A stretch of DNA of 64,000 nucleotides from Melampsora larici-populina 98AG31 (Eukaryota > Basidiomycota > Pucciniomycetes > Pucciniales > Melampsoraceae), in contig NW_006768780.1 in NCBI RefSeq assembly GCF_000204055.1, positions 646,044 through 710,043 on the forward strand. Direction: 5' to 3'. The translations under genes were made by a program, and so were the position numbers. Below are positions 23,578-36,044 of this stretch, in pieces. The notes under the pieces were generated by a model. It saw only the letters and a program-made list of their open reading frames with translations, was not told the DNA's origin and did not search any database. Positions within the stretch are counted from its first letter, which is position 1; every line of letters begins with the position of its first letter.

Positions 23578-26291
23578 GTTGTTCAGGAATTGCCAACGGC
23601 ATCAAAGGTCCTTGAAGCGGCCGCAAATCCCGATTTACTTGTTGACAACTGTGACAGACTTGAACAAAATTCAGTGCATCTATACGCATCCCTTTCCGTC
23701 CAAACAAACGACCCAACAGGTCCACCGTCTTAGCAACTCCCCAATGACCTGCTAGCGGCTTTGAATGATAAGCTGAGAGTACCCCGTGGCGCACTGCCAG
23801 CGGAACGTACAGACGTCCACGGTACCACCACAACTCAGACTCCCAAATCAATTTCTCGTGGCGTGCGTCCGCAACCTCTTCATCTTCATCGTAAGCTGAC
23901 CTAATTGTCCTCAAAAGTTCGTCCGTAGGTCTTGCGAAGCTGACATCGAACTGAATGCCGTCACCGGTAATCTGGATCGCATCAACCGGAGCTCCTTCAA
24001 TTGATTTGAAGAGGACTAAGGCCGCTGGAGGTGCGTTATCTACAAAGTCAGGACACCGAGAAGCCGGGTCCGCCGGATTCAACCTACCAGGTGTGTGCAA
24101 GATCACGAAGTTAAAGGAAGATAGGAATGCTGCCCATCGAGACTGCCTAGGTGTCAAGGCACGGCCATCCATAAAATATCGGAGGTTGGAGTGATCTGAA
24201 AAGACAACCACTGGTTCGTTAGCTCCCATTAGCCACGTACGCCATTCCTTAAATGCAGCCACAATAGCTCCCAACTCCTGGTCATGGGTCTGCCAGTGAC
24301 TTTCCGCAGGGGAGAGTTTCTTTGAATAGTAGCAGACCGGAGCCAACCTACCTCCATCATCCGGCTGAGAGAGTATTGCTGAGAAAGCATACACACTAGC
24401 GTCGACCTGCAACACTCGTTTCTCGTCAAAGTCAAAATGTTTGAGGAAAGGTGCCGAGGTGAAAGCTGCAATAAGAGAAGTGAAGGCCGATCTAGTAGCT
24501 GGGTCACCTAATCCAAATACGACATCTGCGTCCTTTTTAGTCAGATCCGTCAGTCGCGATACTTCCACCGAAAACTTAGGAATGAAACGGCGGTAAAAAT
24601 TGGTGAAACCCAAAAAGCGCCGCAACTCAGCAACGTCAGTGGGATATGGCCAATCCTTGATCGTAGCGAGCTTTGCTGGATCCATGCGCAGCCCAGTAGT
24701 CAAGATAACAAAACCCAGAAAAACCACCTGTTCCTTGAAAAACTCGCACTTCAATGGCGAAGCCTGTAAGTGATGTTCGCGTAGCTTCTTCAAGATCTTG
24801 CAAATGTGGTCCTCGTGAGACACATCGTCTTTAGAGAAAATCAGTATATCATCCAAATAAACAAAACAGAACACATCCAAATACTCGTGCAACACGTCTT
24901 GAATGAACCGCTGAAACACTGCAGGTCCGTTAGCCAATCCAAAAGGTAAAACCAACGACTTGTACAAACCCCCCGGAGCGCGAAATGCCGTCTTCCATTC
25001 ATGACCCAAGGCAATCCGTAACAAATTGAAAGCTGCTTTCAAATCAATCTTGGCAAACCGCTTACAACCGCGCACTTTACTTAGCAATGTCTTTACCAAC
25101 GGAATTGGATAGCTGTCCCTAATGGTCACCTTGTTCAAACCTTTGTAGTCGACACAAGGCCGATTCTTACGGCCGGGAGACTTAGCGAGAAAAGCTGGAG
25201 CCGACGCAGGGGAAGAAGAGGGACAGATGAAACCTTTAGCCAGCTGATCATCTACCCATGCTTTCAGTTCGGCTTCATCGGCTGCGGAAAGATCATAAGC
25301 ACGGCTTTTCGGTGGTTCACAACCCTCACGTAAGTTAATCTCAACATCATGTTTCCCATGCGGGGGCAGGGAAGTCTGTTGGGGCAAAAACACATCAGAG
25401 AACTCGTGAAAACTGGCTGGAATGAATTTCTTGATCTCCTCGAAGTCCTCAACCGATGACAATTTCAACTGATCGCTCGTACAAACTGAATCTAAAGGAA
25501 AAGAATCTCTATCACAAAAAACTGCCAGTGAGCCGATTTCCACTCCCCTCCCTTCTTTGCTACAATGAATAACCGCCTTGTGTGCATCTAACAAAGGCAA
25601 ACCTAAAATCATGTCGTAAACCCCGATGTTATTAACCTTCAAATCAAAATCTAAGTTGTCGGAGTCCTCCACCCCATTAGTCAGTCGCCCCACACCCAAC
25701 CATGAGTGAGTCACGAGTTCTCCTCCTGGAGTTCCGTCAAATCCTGAACAATTCATGGAAGAAGGTAAACAGTTAGTGATCAATTTATAGCGCTGAACCA
25801 CGTCTTTATGGATAAAAGACTCCATAGCACCCGTATCAATCAAAGCCCGAACTGAAACCAAAGAACTACCCAAAACCAGGCGTACGCTAACGCAGAAGCG
25901 AGAAGGGAAGGAAGGAATAGGACTAATACGCAAGGTGCTTACATTCGTATCCGTGTCCATGGCATTTAAATCATGATCCCACGCGAGATACTCCGCCAAC
26001 ATCGTATCCAAAGCTTCACCATGTTCTCTACCAATAGAGTTCAACCAACGCGCTTTGACAGTCACTGGCTGCGCCGGAAATGGGACAGCAGAAGTCGAGG
26101 CGACCGGTCCAGCAGAAGGAGGAACGACAGGAGGGGCAGCTGGGAGAGAAATAGCTACGGGATTGACAGAAACTGGCGCCGCCGCAGTAGACATGCCTTG
26201 ACGGGCATGAATGTTAGTTGGATTGTGAAGGCGCAAGAAAACCAACATTTCTTCCGGCAAAGCTGGTTGGTTTGGACAGAAGGGTTGATTC
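23578..26291 (-). pseudogene. Ty3/gypsy protease, RT, RNase H and integrase zinc domain
   Basis: A continuous frame of more than 900 codons. Aspartic protease DTGA at residues 142-145 (counting from the Met at 26260); RT with FAKIDLKAAFN and catalytic YLDD at 468-471; RNase H with LQVDASVYAF and then SDHSNLRYF; and the integrase HHCC zinc module (H and H in YHSKPLAGHW, C and C in VCHSCQQ). The Met at 26260 is only the first in the open frame: the frame runs upstream into an NQP-rich stretch that meets the LINE, so the true start is lost. The reading frame leaves the element at the insert boundary (23574). The RT active site looks intact, so the copy was probably young when it was broken. Confidence 0.82.
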
Positions 26292-26559
26292 GGTTGATTG
26301 TTTTTTTTGTTTTTTTTTATTGCATTGCTTAAAGTGCCTCCTGAGCCAAAGGCTATCAGGCACTGTAACTACTTGTGCTCCGCTCCGGTAAAAACCCCTG
26401 TGGGGAAAAGGACGCGTGCTGGCTGTTTAAATGTTACAAGTGTTATTGGGGTACAAGTGGTGGCGCTAAAGGAGGGTGGGTTACATAGAATGAAGGGAGG
26501 TGTCTAAATAGATGGGACGGTGAGATCTCGAGGGAGGGCCTCGTTGGTAATCTTAGCCC

Positions 26560-29491
26560 AAGTCCAGCGGTTTTTAAACCGCCATGTTGAGTTGCTAAAT
26601 TTGGCAACACACTCAAGGGCCTTTGGGTTCTTGAGGATGTCTTTTGTTTCATTGAGTTGAAGCTCGTTGATTGTTGCAATGAGTTTAGTGCGCTGTCGTG
26701 TGTATCTATGGCAGATGAAAAGAAAATGGTCAATAGTTTTGACGCCTTGTTGGCAGTCGCACAGTGGGTCAAAACGTTGGTTATGCTTGAATAAGTATGA
26801 GTTGAGATAGACGTGATTTGATTGTAGTTGTGTGATTGTCGCACTTTCGTGCTTTTGGAGGTTGCATGAGGGCTTTGAGGTGTTGTTTGGGCGACGGCTT
26901 TTGTCCTAGGCGTTCGATGTCATTCGGTGAGAAGTTATTTTCTTCAAGCTTTGACCACGCTTTAATTGCAGTCGTGAAGCCCGCTAGAGATGGTGTTGAG
27001 GTGAATGTGCTTGGCAGATCACACTCTGCCAAGCTGTTAGCTATTTTGTCTACAGTTTTGTTACCTATTACACCTCGGTGGCCAGGGCACCACCTGATTG
27101 TGACCCTTGCGTTGGCAAACAAGCAGGCAAGGTATTTGAGTAATTTGAAGGTTTCCTTTCGGTCCATCAGCGAGGCAACAGTGGTTGGGCAGTTCCGTAA
27201 GTCCTTGATTACCAATTGGTCTCTAGGATGATGGAGATTTTTCGGGTTTGTGTGGTGGCTGTGCGTAGTGCGATGGTGAGGCCGAGTTGCACACCTTTGT
27301 ACTCGGCTTTGTAGATGCCATGTAGACGTGCTTTTCCTAGGTGTTGGGCAAGGGACTTGTTAGTATTAACACACCAAGCAGCCGCTGCTGTGTTCTTAGC
27401 TGGTATTCTTGAGCTGTCCGTGTAGACTATTAGGTGGTCCTTTGAGTGCCGGAGGAGCTTTGTGCCTGCTATGGCTAGATCCTCGTCTTCTTGTATGATG
27501 GCGGAGTAGTTGCTCGGCCTGACTAGAGGGGTGGTGGGGTCAATTGGTAGCTGTGTGGTAAATTCGTCGAATTCCTTCCCTAATTCATGTCGGAAGAATT
27601 GGTGAAAGACGTTCCGGTGTGATTGTGGACTCGAGGTCTGCGCCTGTTGGACAATGGGAAATAAAGGGTGGTGTTCTGGTTTAGTGAGAGCTCGTGCAAT
27701 AAAATTCATGATCCTGGCCTTGATCCTTGTTCCTGGTCGAGTAAGGTTCAAATTGTGTTGGAGGAACGGCTTTGGGGTAGTGTGAAGCGCGCCAAGTGCT
27801 GCTCTTGCGCAATTGTTGTTGATCGTAGTGAGGTGTTCCAGATAATACTTTGGAGGTTCAAAACCCAACCATGCAGGAATTGCATAGTCAGTCGCCGCAT
27901 GAACTGTGGCCGATAGAAGTGTCCTCATTAAATGGGGCTGAATGCCCCACTCGGTTTTTGTCAGTGAGGCGAGGAAACCGGCGTGTTGTTTTCCTCTAGC
28001 GATGATGTCCTGTTGATGTTGGTTGAATTTGAGCTTGCTGTCCAGAGTAACGCCTAACCACTTTGCGCTGTTATGTGGAGTTAGCTTCTTTCTGTCACCA
28101 AAATCAATGGTCGGGGGGTTAGTGTAGTCCTTAGTTGAAAAGATTACCCAGTGGCTCTTTTTTGTGTCGAAAATGGCGCCATGTTGCTCGGCCCATTTTG
28201 TTTGTCGATATGTGAGTGTTTGCATCTTTGACTTAAGTTGGTGGAGGTCGGGTGCTGTTGCTAAGAGGATGACATCGTCTATAAATCCCAATGCTTCAGC
28301 CCAGGCTAGTGAGTTTGCAATATCTAGTAGAGAAGAGTTATATAAGAGATAGAGGAGGGGGGATAAGGGCAAGCCTTGGGGCAAGCCGTGAGTTAATCTG
28401 AATGCTGTTGATTCAAAACCGTTGAAGGAGAGTTTTGTTGAGCGATTGTCTAGGAAGTTGTGAATAATATTGATGGTCTGTGAATGGAGACCTTTCTTTT
28501 CGAGTGTGTCTAAGAGCCGTGGGTGGTGCACCAATGGGAACACTGATTTAACGTCAGCAAACATCGCACCTACGTAATTCCCTTTTGTCCATTCTCGTCG
28601 TATGTACGCGACAAGGTGGACCAGGGCTTCTTCGCTGGATCTGTTTGGACGTCCTCCATAGTGGCCGTTGTTCAGGAGGTGTAGTTTCTCCACTTGTTGG
28701 GATAAGTGGATCGTAATGAATTTTTCATAAAACTTGCTGATTGTATTAAGGAGTGCAATTGGCCGAAAGGAAGAAGGTGACGTGTAATCAGATTTACCCG
28801 GTTTGGGAATCATTACCGTCCTGGCCTCCTTCCATCGCGTTGGAAAAATACCTGTAATTGTTATACATTGAAATAGAGCCAGTACATGGCGCTTGACCTG
28901 TGTCCATACCTCTCTCCAAACCCAGTTTTGGATACCATCGGCCCCTGGGGCTTTCAGAGGGGGACTATTCGTGACGATGTCGGCAAGAGTGTCCTTATTG
29001 AGGGATGAAATAAGCTCGGGCATTATTGATGGCGTGGATTTCGAGTCCTCTGTGAGTGGGAAAGTGATTGGGGTGGTGTCCTGTAGGTCGCATGGCGCCG
29101 TGGCCACGCAAGTGGTGTTGAAGAGGGCTTCAGCTTTCTCTCCATTGGACGTACACATTTTTCCTTCCGCAGTGATGAGGGTATTAATGACTGGGGATGG
29201 TAGTCGTCCAGATGCAAACTTCTTGGCTTGAAATAGTGTGTCGTGTGTTAGCGTCGAGAGGTACGTTTTCCAACTATCCTCTTTTGACTTGTTGACTTCA
29301 GTTTTGAATTTGTTGCGAGCTGATTTGAAAGCTTGACGGTCTGCTTCATCTTGTGATTCTTTCATCTTCCTCTCACACCGTAGCACCTCCTTCCTGAGAG
29401 GACCTAGGGTTAGAGGGTTCCACCAGCGTTTATGCTTGTTGAGTGGGGGTTTCCAAGGCGTCTTTGATTGCTGTGATGATCTGCATGTCAA
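26560..29491 (-). pseudogene. LINE ORF2: reverse transcriptase, RNase H, zinc knuckle (frameshifted)
   Basis: RT domain with PGADGIQNW, FRPIALLNTISK, a FADVKSVFP block in place of the usual FLDVKGAFD, GLPQGLPLSPLL and the catalytic box LGFIDDVILLA (YxDD appears as FIDD). RNase H follows with VYTDSSRI, KAEYKGV and, in another frame, a WCPGHRGVIGN motif. The frame changes near 27209-27215. A second shift, at about 26780-26840, leads to the C-terminal LCDCQQGVKTIDHFLFIC zinc knuckle, readable to about 26560. RT upstream continues from the endonuclease ORF through a one-base shift at a C-run near 29440. Inactive by frameshift. Confidence 0.8.
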
Positions 29492-30386
29492 AAGCCTCTA
29501 TTTGAGGACGCGTAAGTAGTGGTTCAATTTTGGGAAGGGAGTTCTGGATGTCAGTTCGGAAATCTATTTTATCTACCTTCTTCCAGTTCTTTTTGGATCT
29601 GGGACTAGGTGCGCCAAGTGGTGGGGGGTCGTTTCGGATGGTGAAAGTGATAATTAAGGCTTGATGGTCGGATAGGTGGGAGGTGAGGCTCTCTTCATCT
29701 ATAACGCACTGCTGAATGGTGTCGTCCATTGGCTCATTCACCCACACTTGATCAATGGATGTGCCTAAGGTCGTTTGCGAACCAACACCAAAGGTTGCTA
29801 CCCCTTTTGGCGACCGTAGATGCAGATCCCAATCTGACATCAGGTCTACAAGTCGGTCGGCATCGTTGTCGTGAGTGTTGATATGTTCGGGGTTCCAGAT
29901 TGGCAAATGAAGGTTACAGTTGGTGTTAATGACTGTTGGGAGGAGTTGGATATCTGATGGGAGATTCTTCATGAGTGATTCATACGCCGTAAATCCCGAG
30001 AAAGTAGCAGGGTTGTTGTACACACTCAGAACAAGCAGCGTAAAGCCGGATGTGAAAGTGATTGTACATGCTGCTAAATCCCTAGATGGCGATGTGAGCG
30101 GATTGATTTGAGCGTGGAGGTCCTTTTGTATGTATAAGCATGCCCGTGGTCTAGCCCGGGTATTCATGTCAGTGGGTGTGGGACTGATAAGCGTCCAGTT
30201 AGTCTGTTCTTGGGGTAGGTAATCGACTCTGTTTACCATGGGTTCTTGAAGCGAAAGTATTGCAAATAAATTAGTTAACTCGGAATTAAAAAGGGAATTC
30301 GCTGTGTCTGGCAAATGGCGACAATGCAGCTGTAGAATTGACTTGTTATCAGGTAAGGTAAGTTTTTGACGCAGATGTTCTAACAT
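29430..30386 (-). pseudogene. LINE AP-type endonuclease domain
   Basis: 318 codons with an AP-endonuclease layout: LQEP near residue 46, a VLSVYNNP strand, then TNCNLHLPIWNPE where active copies usually have GDFN followed by H..W, and SDHQALIITF with the conserved SDH near the end. The catalytic D of the DFN box is replaced in this copy. It overlaps the RT ORF by 62 bp in another frame, and the downstream reading (LNKHKRWWNPLT) needs a one-base shift at a run of C. Its normal task is nicking target DNA to prime reverse transcription. Confidence 0.72.
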
Positions 30387-31882
30387 TGGACGTTAGTATC
30401 ATCGGCTTCTGGGATCACCACAATTTTGGGTGATGAACTGGGATTGTGGGGAGGCGCCTCAGCTGCAATACGAGTAGCACATCGGGGGTGGAAGGGGGAA
30501 TGGATCAGGTCGGGGTTGTTGGATTCAAACAGACCCTTGGTTGATTTTGTTGGATCTATTTTGACCAATGCTCTTACACATGCAGTACACTTCATCGCAA
30601 CGGTACCTTTCCTGCTGCAGGCATGTGCATGGTGCTCGCCACCACAGTAAGGGCACATCGGTCTTATGGTGCATGACGGTGCTGTGTGGCCGGTCTTTCT
30701 GCAGCTGTAGCAGCGTTTGGGAGGCTCACAACCAATCTCTGTCTTATGAAGGCCGCGACCAAACCATATTTTCTCGCGAACACATTTGTCCGCCTGTTCT
30801 TGAGTGGTCAATCCAATGAGAAGGGATGAGTAGCGTTTGGAAGGATCTTCCTTAAGCTTGGGGTTGAGCCATCGGACAAAGGCTGCCCCTTGTAATAGCT
30901 CTGGGTTTGAGGCTAAGAGTTCCTCACGGGGGTTGACGATATCAGGATCAAAGGGTGTCGGGATGGCGTGGACTAACACGGTGAAATGTTCTGCCTTGAT
31001 CTGGAGAGAAGTTGAGATCCCTGGGTGCCAGACCTTTTCTTCCGCACGTATCTTTTCTGCATGAGCAGCACTTTCTAGGTGTAGTACTAGATCATTCAAC
31101 GGATGTCTTTGGACTGTCTTAACTGTTATGGTCGACTCGTCTGAGTCTTTGACTTTTAGGTTGTGGTCTTTGAAAGCGCCATTGAATCCTTGAATGAGCT
31201 GGATAACGGACAATGATGCTAAGGCCACCTGGGATCTGTCCATCTGCGACAGAGTGATTGTGTTCATCATACGCTTCTTGGCTCTGGGTTTGGGGACAGT
31301 CCTTGGACCTGTAGCGTGAATCAAGGGCAGCGTTTGAGCTCCTTGAGAGTCAATTCGCGCTGCTGCTGAGGCATACGAGCTCTTTGTGGGCTTGATTGTC
31401 CCTTGTTGATTGGGTCTACCCTTCTGGGCGTTAACTAGGAGTTGCAGGCTCTCAGAAAGAACGTCAAGCTTGTCCAATACGGTGGTGGCTTGGAAATCTA
31501 GCGAGGCACTTGGCTGCAGTGTGGGGTTCGGCAACGGCGCCACCGCTCTGGTGGAGCTTGCAGGGTTGGCAGCCGGTTTAAATAGGACTCTCTTAGAGCG
31601 ATCCAGTTGATGCTGGTCAAAGGCCGCGTTGACGAGGACAAGGATGTCAGCAGCTGTGTTGACATTGATGGCGACTTTTTTGGCGATTCAACCCTTGGCT
31701 GGTAGCTGGATCGCAGTACTGGTAACGTCGACTAGCTTGCCTAGGAGGGCGACAAGTGTACGACTCTCGTCGTTGCCTGGGATCAATCTAGTCATCCGTT
31801 CGGTTCTCGGTGTTCCGGTGACCTCTTGAACGTGATCTTGAGCGACGAGACCAGGGGTACTAGCCCTTGCTCTCTTTCCCAA
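30380..31882 (-). pseudogene. LINE ORF1, RNA-binding gag-like protein
   Basis: Main open part at 30380-31543 and its in-frame upstream extension. A single TGA (31688-31690) interrupts the frame between TAIQLPAKG and IAKKVAINV. A further stretch at 31888-32199 (acidic, TDPNASSESADAVAAFLKG) is in another frame and may be the true N-terminus. The C-terminal half has CCHC knuckles: CYSCRKTGHTAPSC and CPYCGGEHHAHAC. ORF1 proteins bind the element RNA. The 3' end overlaps the endonuclease start by 7 bp, as in other two-ORF LINEs. The stop codon and frameshift mean this copy is dead. Confidence 0.7.
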
Positions 31883-32181
31883 GAACTCTAGGAGGTGGGG
31901 ACCTCCGATCGTTGTGGTTGTGGTGTGAGGCCAAGCGTATTGGTCGTGACGCTGATTTTAGACTTTGAGAGACGTTGATCTGGGCCCTTCAAAAAAGCGG
32001 CAACCGCGTCAGCACTTTCGCTAGACGCGTTCGGATCTGTCCATTCGTCGGTCGATTTGTTCATTGGGTCGTCCTCGACCATCTGTCCCGTGTCGGTCGC
32101 GTCGGGGGGCATCAAACGCGAGGAATCGAGGGGAAAGGAGGTGAAGACGGTGATAAAAAGTGTTGAGAATGAGGTGGATGA

Positions 32182-34044
32182 CACTACACCAAATGACATC
32201 TTTACCCAGGGGTATAGAAAAGTAGTGCGGGCATAGAAAACTATGGGTGAAGTACTTTTCTATACCCATAGAGATAGTATCCTCTATGCCTAGACAAACC
32301 ATTCTACCCTATACCTACAGTTGAAAATATCCACATGACCGCAAGGACTCAATAGCAATCTAGAATCAAAGCCCTTCTTGACACCGCGGGAATTAATAAG
32401 TATGAAGCCCGATTGAGCGAAGTTGCGGTGTCCGAGTCCGCAACTTCCTTCAATCACGGGTCTCGTTTGCAATACGTTCACATTACGTTTGCAGGTTCCC
32501 CTCGAGCTGCCCTCACGTTTAGATATGTAGACCCTCATAGATCCTCAAGTAGAAGAAAAAATTCGTCTTTCATTTTTGTCCTCTCTTTTTGTGGATACTT
32601 TCAATCCTCTTTTAACGTAAGTCAAACAAACTCCTGCTTCACTGCATCAAAATCCAAAACAAATCTCTGATACTCTTTTGAAATCCTTTTTTCTGTCTTA
32701 GGTTTTCATAAAAACACATGATGATTTCACTCTTTAGAATTCTTTCTTTTGTTTTGACAAATCAACTCATTTACATTTCTTTTCAATCATAAAATTTCTA
32801 TGTAAATTACTCTTGTAGCTTTGTTTTCCTTCGTTTTTTTCTTTCTTTGTTTGATTCACTTTCATGCTATGAATCATGTATCTTTCTCAATTAATTCAAA
32901 TACCTATCCCCTCTTGTTTCTCTCAATCAGAAAATCTACATGTAGGATTATGATTGTCCTTTCTCTTCCTAATTCTTATATTTGCATTTTTTTGTTTGAT
33001 TTCGATTCTGTTTGTAATCGTTCTTTGAAATCGATCTTGAATTTGATCAATTTATTTGTGTTTAGACTTTGTTTTGATGATCATGTATGGAAAAATACCT
33101 CAATCAGAATGATAAACAGATCTATCTCAAAGGATTGATACAACAAGTTGTTGATGTCACTCAAGAACCATTGGAGTTAACCTTATGTGGATTTGAGAAC
33201 AAGCTAAGAATGAGCGTGTTGATAAGTTACTGGTGTAGTTAAGGTCCCTTTTGAGGCCTCTGATCATCATGTGAAAGGAACTGAGGGAGACGGAATTGTG
33301 ACAAAACAGGATACAGTCAAACCTCGATGTAAGCATCTAGTATGTATGCATATCACGCTTTAAGCATTGAAAATTGTGCGCTGATTTTTGCTCCCACCAG
33401 CTAAAGTGCCCTGCGATGTATGCATATCACCTTATAAACAAGAGAAAATCTGTGCCAATCTCTATGCTTACATCGAGGGTTGACTGTACATGATACATGA
33501 AATTTGACTAGACGTGCGCATACAGGGCAGCCCGAGGGGAACCTGCAAACGTAATGTGAACGTATTGCAAACGAAACCCGTGATTGAAGGAAGTTGCGGA
33601 CTTGGACACCGCAACTTCGCTCAATCGAGTTTCATACTTATCAATTCCCGCGGTGTGAGTCTTGGCCAATGGGAAAGCATGGTCCATCAGTCATATTGTA
33701 TGTATGTAAAAAGTGTCCGTCAATCTGTGTAAGATTGTGCATAGATACTTACATACATTGCTGACCATGGTTGAGGATCTCTTTTATCAGCATAGAATTG
33801 TATTTTGGGATAAAGATATCAAAAAACAGAAGATTGAGATTCTACGCACTGTAGCACTGCCTTTGGGTCCCACTACATACAGCTGAGTCAGCGCAAAGAG
33901 AACGCTCAATTTCTCAATTGCAAACATCTTACATAGGTGTATCAAAAGCATTTTTTATTGGTATAGAAAAGTACCCTACCAATAGTTTTCTATGCCCACA
34001 CTACTTTTCTATACCCCTGGGTAAAGATGTCATTTGTTGTAGTG
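32182..34044. mobile_element. CACTA (CMC) DNA transposon, non-autonomous, 1,863 bp
   Basis: Begins CACTACA and ends in its complement, flanked by the 3-bp duplication TGA (32179-32181 and 34045-34047), as expected for CACTA. The TIR continues as caaatgacatctttacccag and on to the tatagaaaagtagtg block (about 60 bp and more). Large subterminal inverted repeats (32290-32530 and 33520-33660) include a hairpin with arms gaagttgcgg and ccgcaacttc. No transposase is seen. The central AT-rich ORFs (32413, 32821) have no motif. It lies in the 5' region of the LINE. Confidence 0.82.
33314..33486. mobile_element. TA-target MITE (pogo/mariner type) inside the CACTA element
   Basis: 173 bp flanked by TA (33312-33313 and 33487-33488). 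The TIRs of 23 bp start cagtcaaacctcgatgtaag and differ at one base. Inner inverted blocks (gtatgcatatcac and its complement) extend the palindrome. Its ends resemble those of the MITE at 2546-2729 (cagtcaa). Non-coding. Confidence 0.85.
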
Positions 34045-34113
34045 TGAGCGAAATTTCGGGTCACGTGACCTCCGATATGTGTCTGGTTCTTACCGACACA
34101 GTTGGTTGATTGT

Positions 34114-34404
34114 ATCAGTGGAAAGAATAAACAATATTATTACAAGTGTTGGTTGTGTGTAGCAAGAAGATTTGTTTTAGAATTGCACTCCTCTGCGTGA
34201 ACTTTTGAGATTCTTATAAGGTTGAGGGCAGCTTAACTGCACCTGTTGTACTTCCATTCTCTCCGGCGGTACTTCATCCCCTCTTCGGCTCAGCCTACGC
34301 TACACTGCGTAGGAGTTCTACACCATTACTAATGGTTTAAAGTTTGTAAATTATGTAATACACTCTTCTGCGTTGAATGAGCTATCTACCAACTTAATCC
34401 AACA
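34114..34404. other. flank of the nest, no gene
   Basis: Probably the continuation of the DNA into which the LINE inserted, that is the 5' side of the Ty3/gypsy element. I could not match it to the 3' LTR region near 21300. A block at 34330-34391 recurs inverted at 35059-35125 (cattcaacgca...agagtg). Confidence 0.4.
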
Positions 34405-35060
34405 TTGTGGTGATCAATTTAAGGGATCAATCAAAAAATTCATATCTAGTAGTTTACCAGTTCATTAGAAAGGTTTAGCAGGACAGAAAATCCGAAATGG
34501 AGGTTTTTGGATCAATTGAAGCTCTTATAGGCTTATGTATTGGTCATTGGGTTAACATTACATCATTTTATTTCACATTACTTATTAAGATCATTAGAGT
34601 TTATTCACAAATTCATTACAAAAAGAAAGAAAGAAAAACATAAGGAAAATTCAAAAATATAGGTATACAGGTTGGAAAATGGTTTTTAGGGTAGTAATAA
34701 TAAGGTTACGGGTATTATGAGGTTAGAATATGAAAGAACAACATTATATTATACTGTAACAATTTTAATCTTGAAGGTTGATAAGAAGAAACAGAAGTTA
34801 TTAGAGAAAAGGTACTTTTTTGAAGTTGGTAAACAAGAGGTATAAGTGTAGTTTGCATATGTCATGGTGGTAATAGTGAAATTTAAGGCTGCCAAGAGGA
34901 TTTTCCGGGATTTTTAAGGCTATATAGGATGATGTCATATTACATGAGCAAGAAAAAGAGAGTAGCAGCTGTGAAAAGTGAACAAAATGGGTGAATTTTG
35001 TCAAAAATGAAGGTTTTCAGCTTATTACATATGTCAAATGACGTCAGAATAGGTTAGTAG
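34405..35060 (-). repeat. inverted copy of an unclassified AT-rich repeat (left arm)
   Basis: Its reverse complement matches 36045-36128 and then 37125-37665, by eye at roughly three quarters identity. Shared landmarks: gacatatgtaat.agctgaaaacc, cggaaaatcctcttggca, ccctaaaaaccattttccaac, cataagcct.taagagcttc and gatcaccacaa. No ORF with a motif. It may be the ends of a decayed large element. Confidence 0.65.
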
Positions 35061-36044
35061 ATAGCTCATTCAACGCAAAAGAGTGGATTACACAATGTAC
35101 AAAGTTTAAATCAATAGCAGCGGAGGTGTATGTAAAAAGTTATAAGGCAAGTAAGAAATTAGTGTGAATCTTGAATTTACAGTCACAAGTCAACATGTAA
35201 CACTAAAAACCTCAACTTTACAACTCAATATCTTACTCATCACTCATCAGAAATAGGTCATATGGGGTTCAGAAATGATCAGTAACAAGAGGGCTACAAG
35301 ATGCACTTTAGTAATCAAAAATTGGAGCACATCTGAAAAGTTTGTAATCTCAAAATTTGGTTTTCAGCTGGTCTACAAGGAAAAAATCACCTGTATTCAT
35401 CGTAAGAAGTGCTGTACGTCACATTATTGTGTCATTGATCACTTTTAGCTGTGAAAATTACATCATTTATTAGGAACAGAATCATTACATTGCGTCATCA
35501 TAGGGTTTTTAGGGATTTTGGGCGGATTTGATTGGTTTTGAGGCTGTTGACCATTGTAAAAGTTGGAGTAAATTGTTATATATACTTTGAGATGATTTGG
35601 GACTGTTGTTCCCCTTTTTTCTTTATCATTTACGCAGTTATTATTTTGTTTATCATCATAAACTTGTTTTAATAGTACCTGGTCACTGAAATACGCCCTT
35701 TATCATAGCTATAAAGAGAATTTTACTTTAGTTTTATAGTCAAAAAGACTTATTGGGAATAATGTCACAAAGATATTGCTTTTTTTCTTCAGTTATAATT
35801 TGGGAATAACACTATAGCAGTGTTGATAGTAATAAGAATTGTGCTTTGAAGTTAAAAATATGTGTGAAGATATATTTCTCTGGTGCCTTATCTGTACTCA
35901 ATACAACAGTGCCTTTTCCTGATTGTGTTGTTCTAGAAGAGCAGTCTTAGACAACTTCTACTAGTCATTATATTAGTAGATTATCCTCTTCCAGCTCTGT
36001 ATAACCCTTGTTGGGTTATAAGTTCTACAACCTCATTTGACATA
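35061..36044. other. spacer between inverted repeat arms, no gene
   Basis: AT-rich DNA without a supported ORF. Apart from the short inverted block at 35059-35125, no repeat was noticed. Confidence 0.45.

Larger units (their letters stand above)
21357..26301 (-). mobile_element. Ty3/gypsy retrotransposon, interrupted (3' part)
   Basis: The minus-strand protease, reverse transcriptase, RNase H and integrase order is that of Ty3/gypsy. The element is cut in the integrase by the insert at 22502-23574 and ends at 26291-26301, where the LINE poly(A) begins. If the LINE is an insertion with duplication ggttgattgt (26292-26301 and 34104-34113), the 5' flank of the element resumes at 34114. No separate gag is visible. 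LTRs not defined. Confidence 0.8.
26302..34103 (-). mobile_element. non-LTR (LINE) retrotransposon with RNase H, decayed
   Basis: Minus-strand element. The poly(A) tail appears as T-runs at 26301-26320, ORF2 lies at about 26560-30386, ORF1 at 30380-31882 or further, and the 5' end is near 34103 if the duplication ggttgattgt (26292-26301 and 34104-34113) is real. The order ORF1, endonuclease, RT, RNase H and CCHC fits the Tad1/I-like groups of fungi. A CACTA element occupies 32182-34044. Several frameshifts make it inactive. Confidence 0.72.

Noticed and set aside
23955..24194. Plus-strand ORFs inside the retroelements (for example 23955, 25973, 27668, 30426)
   Set aside because: They are antisense shadows of pol and ORF1/ORF2 reading frames.
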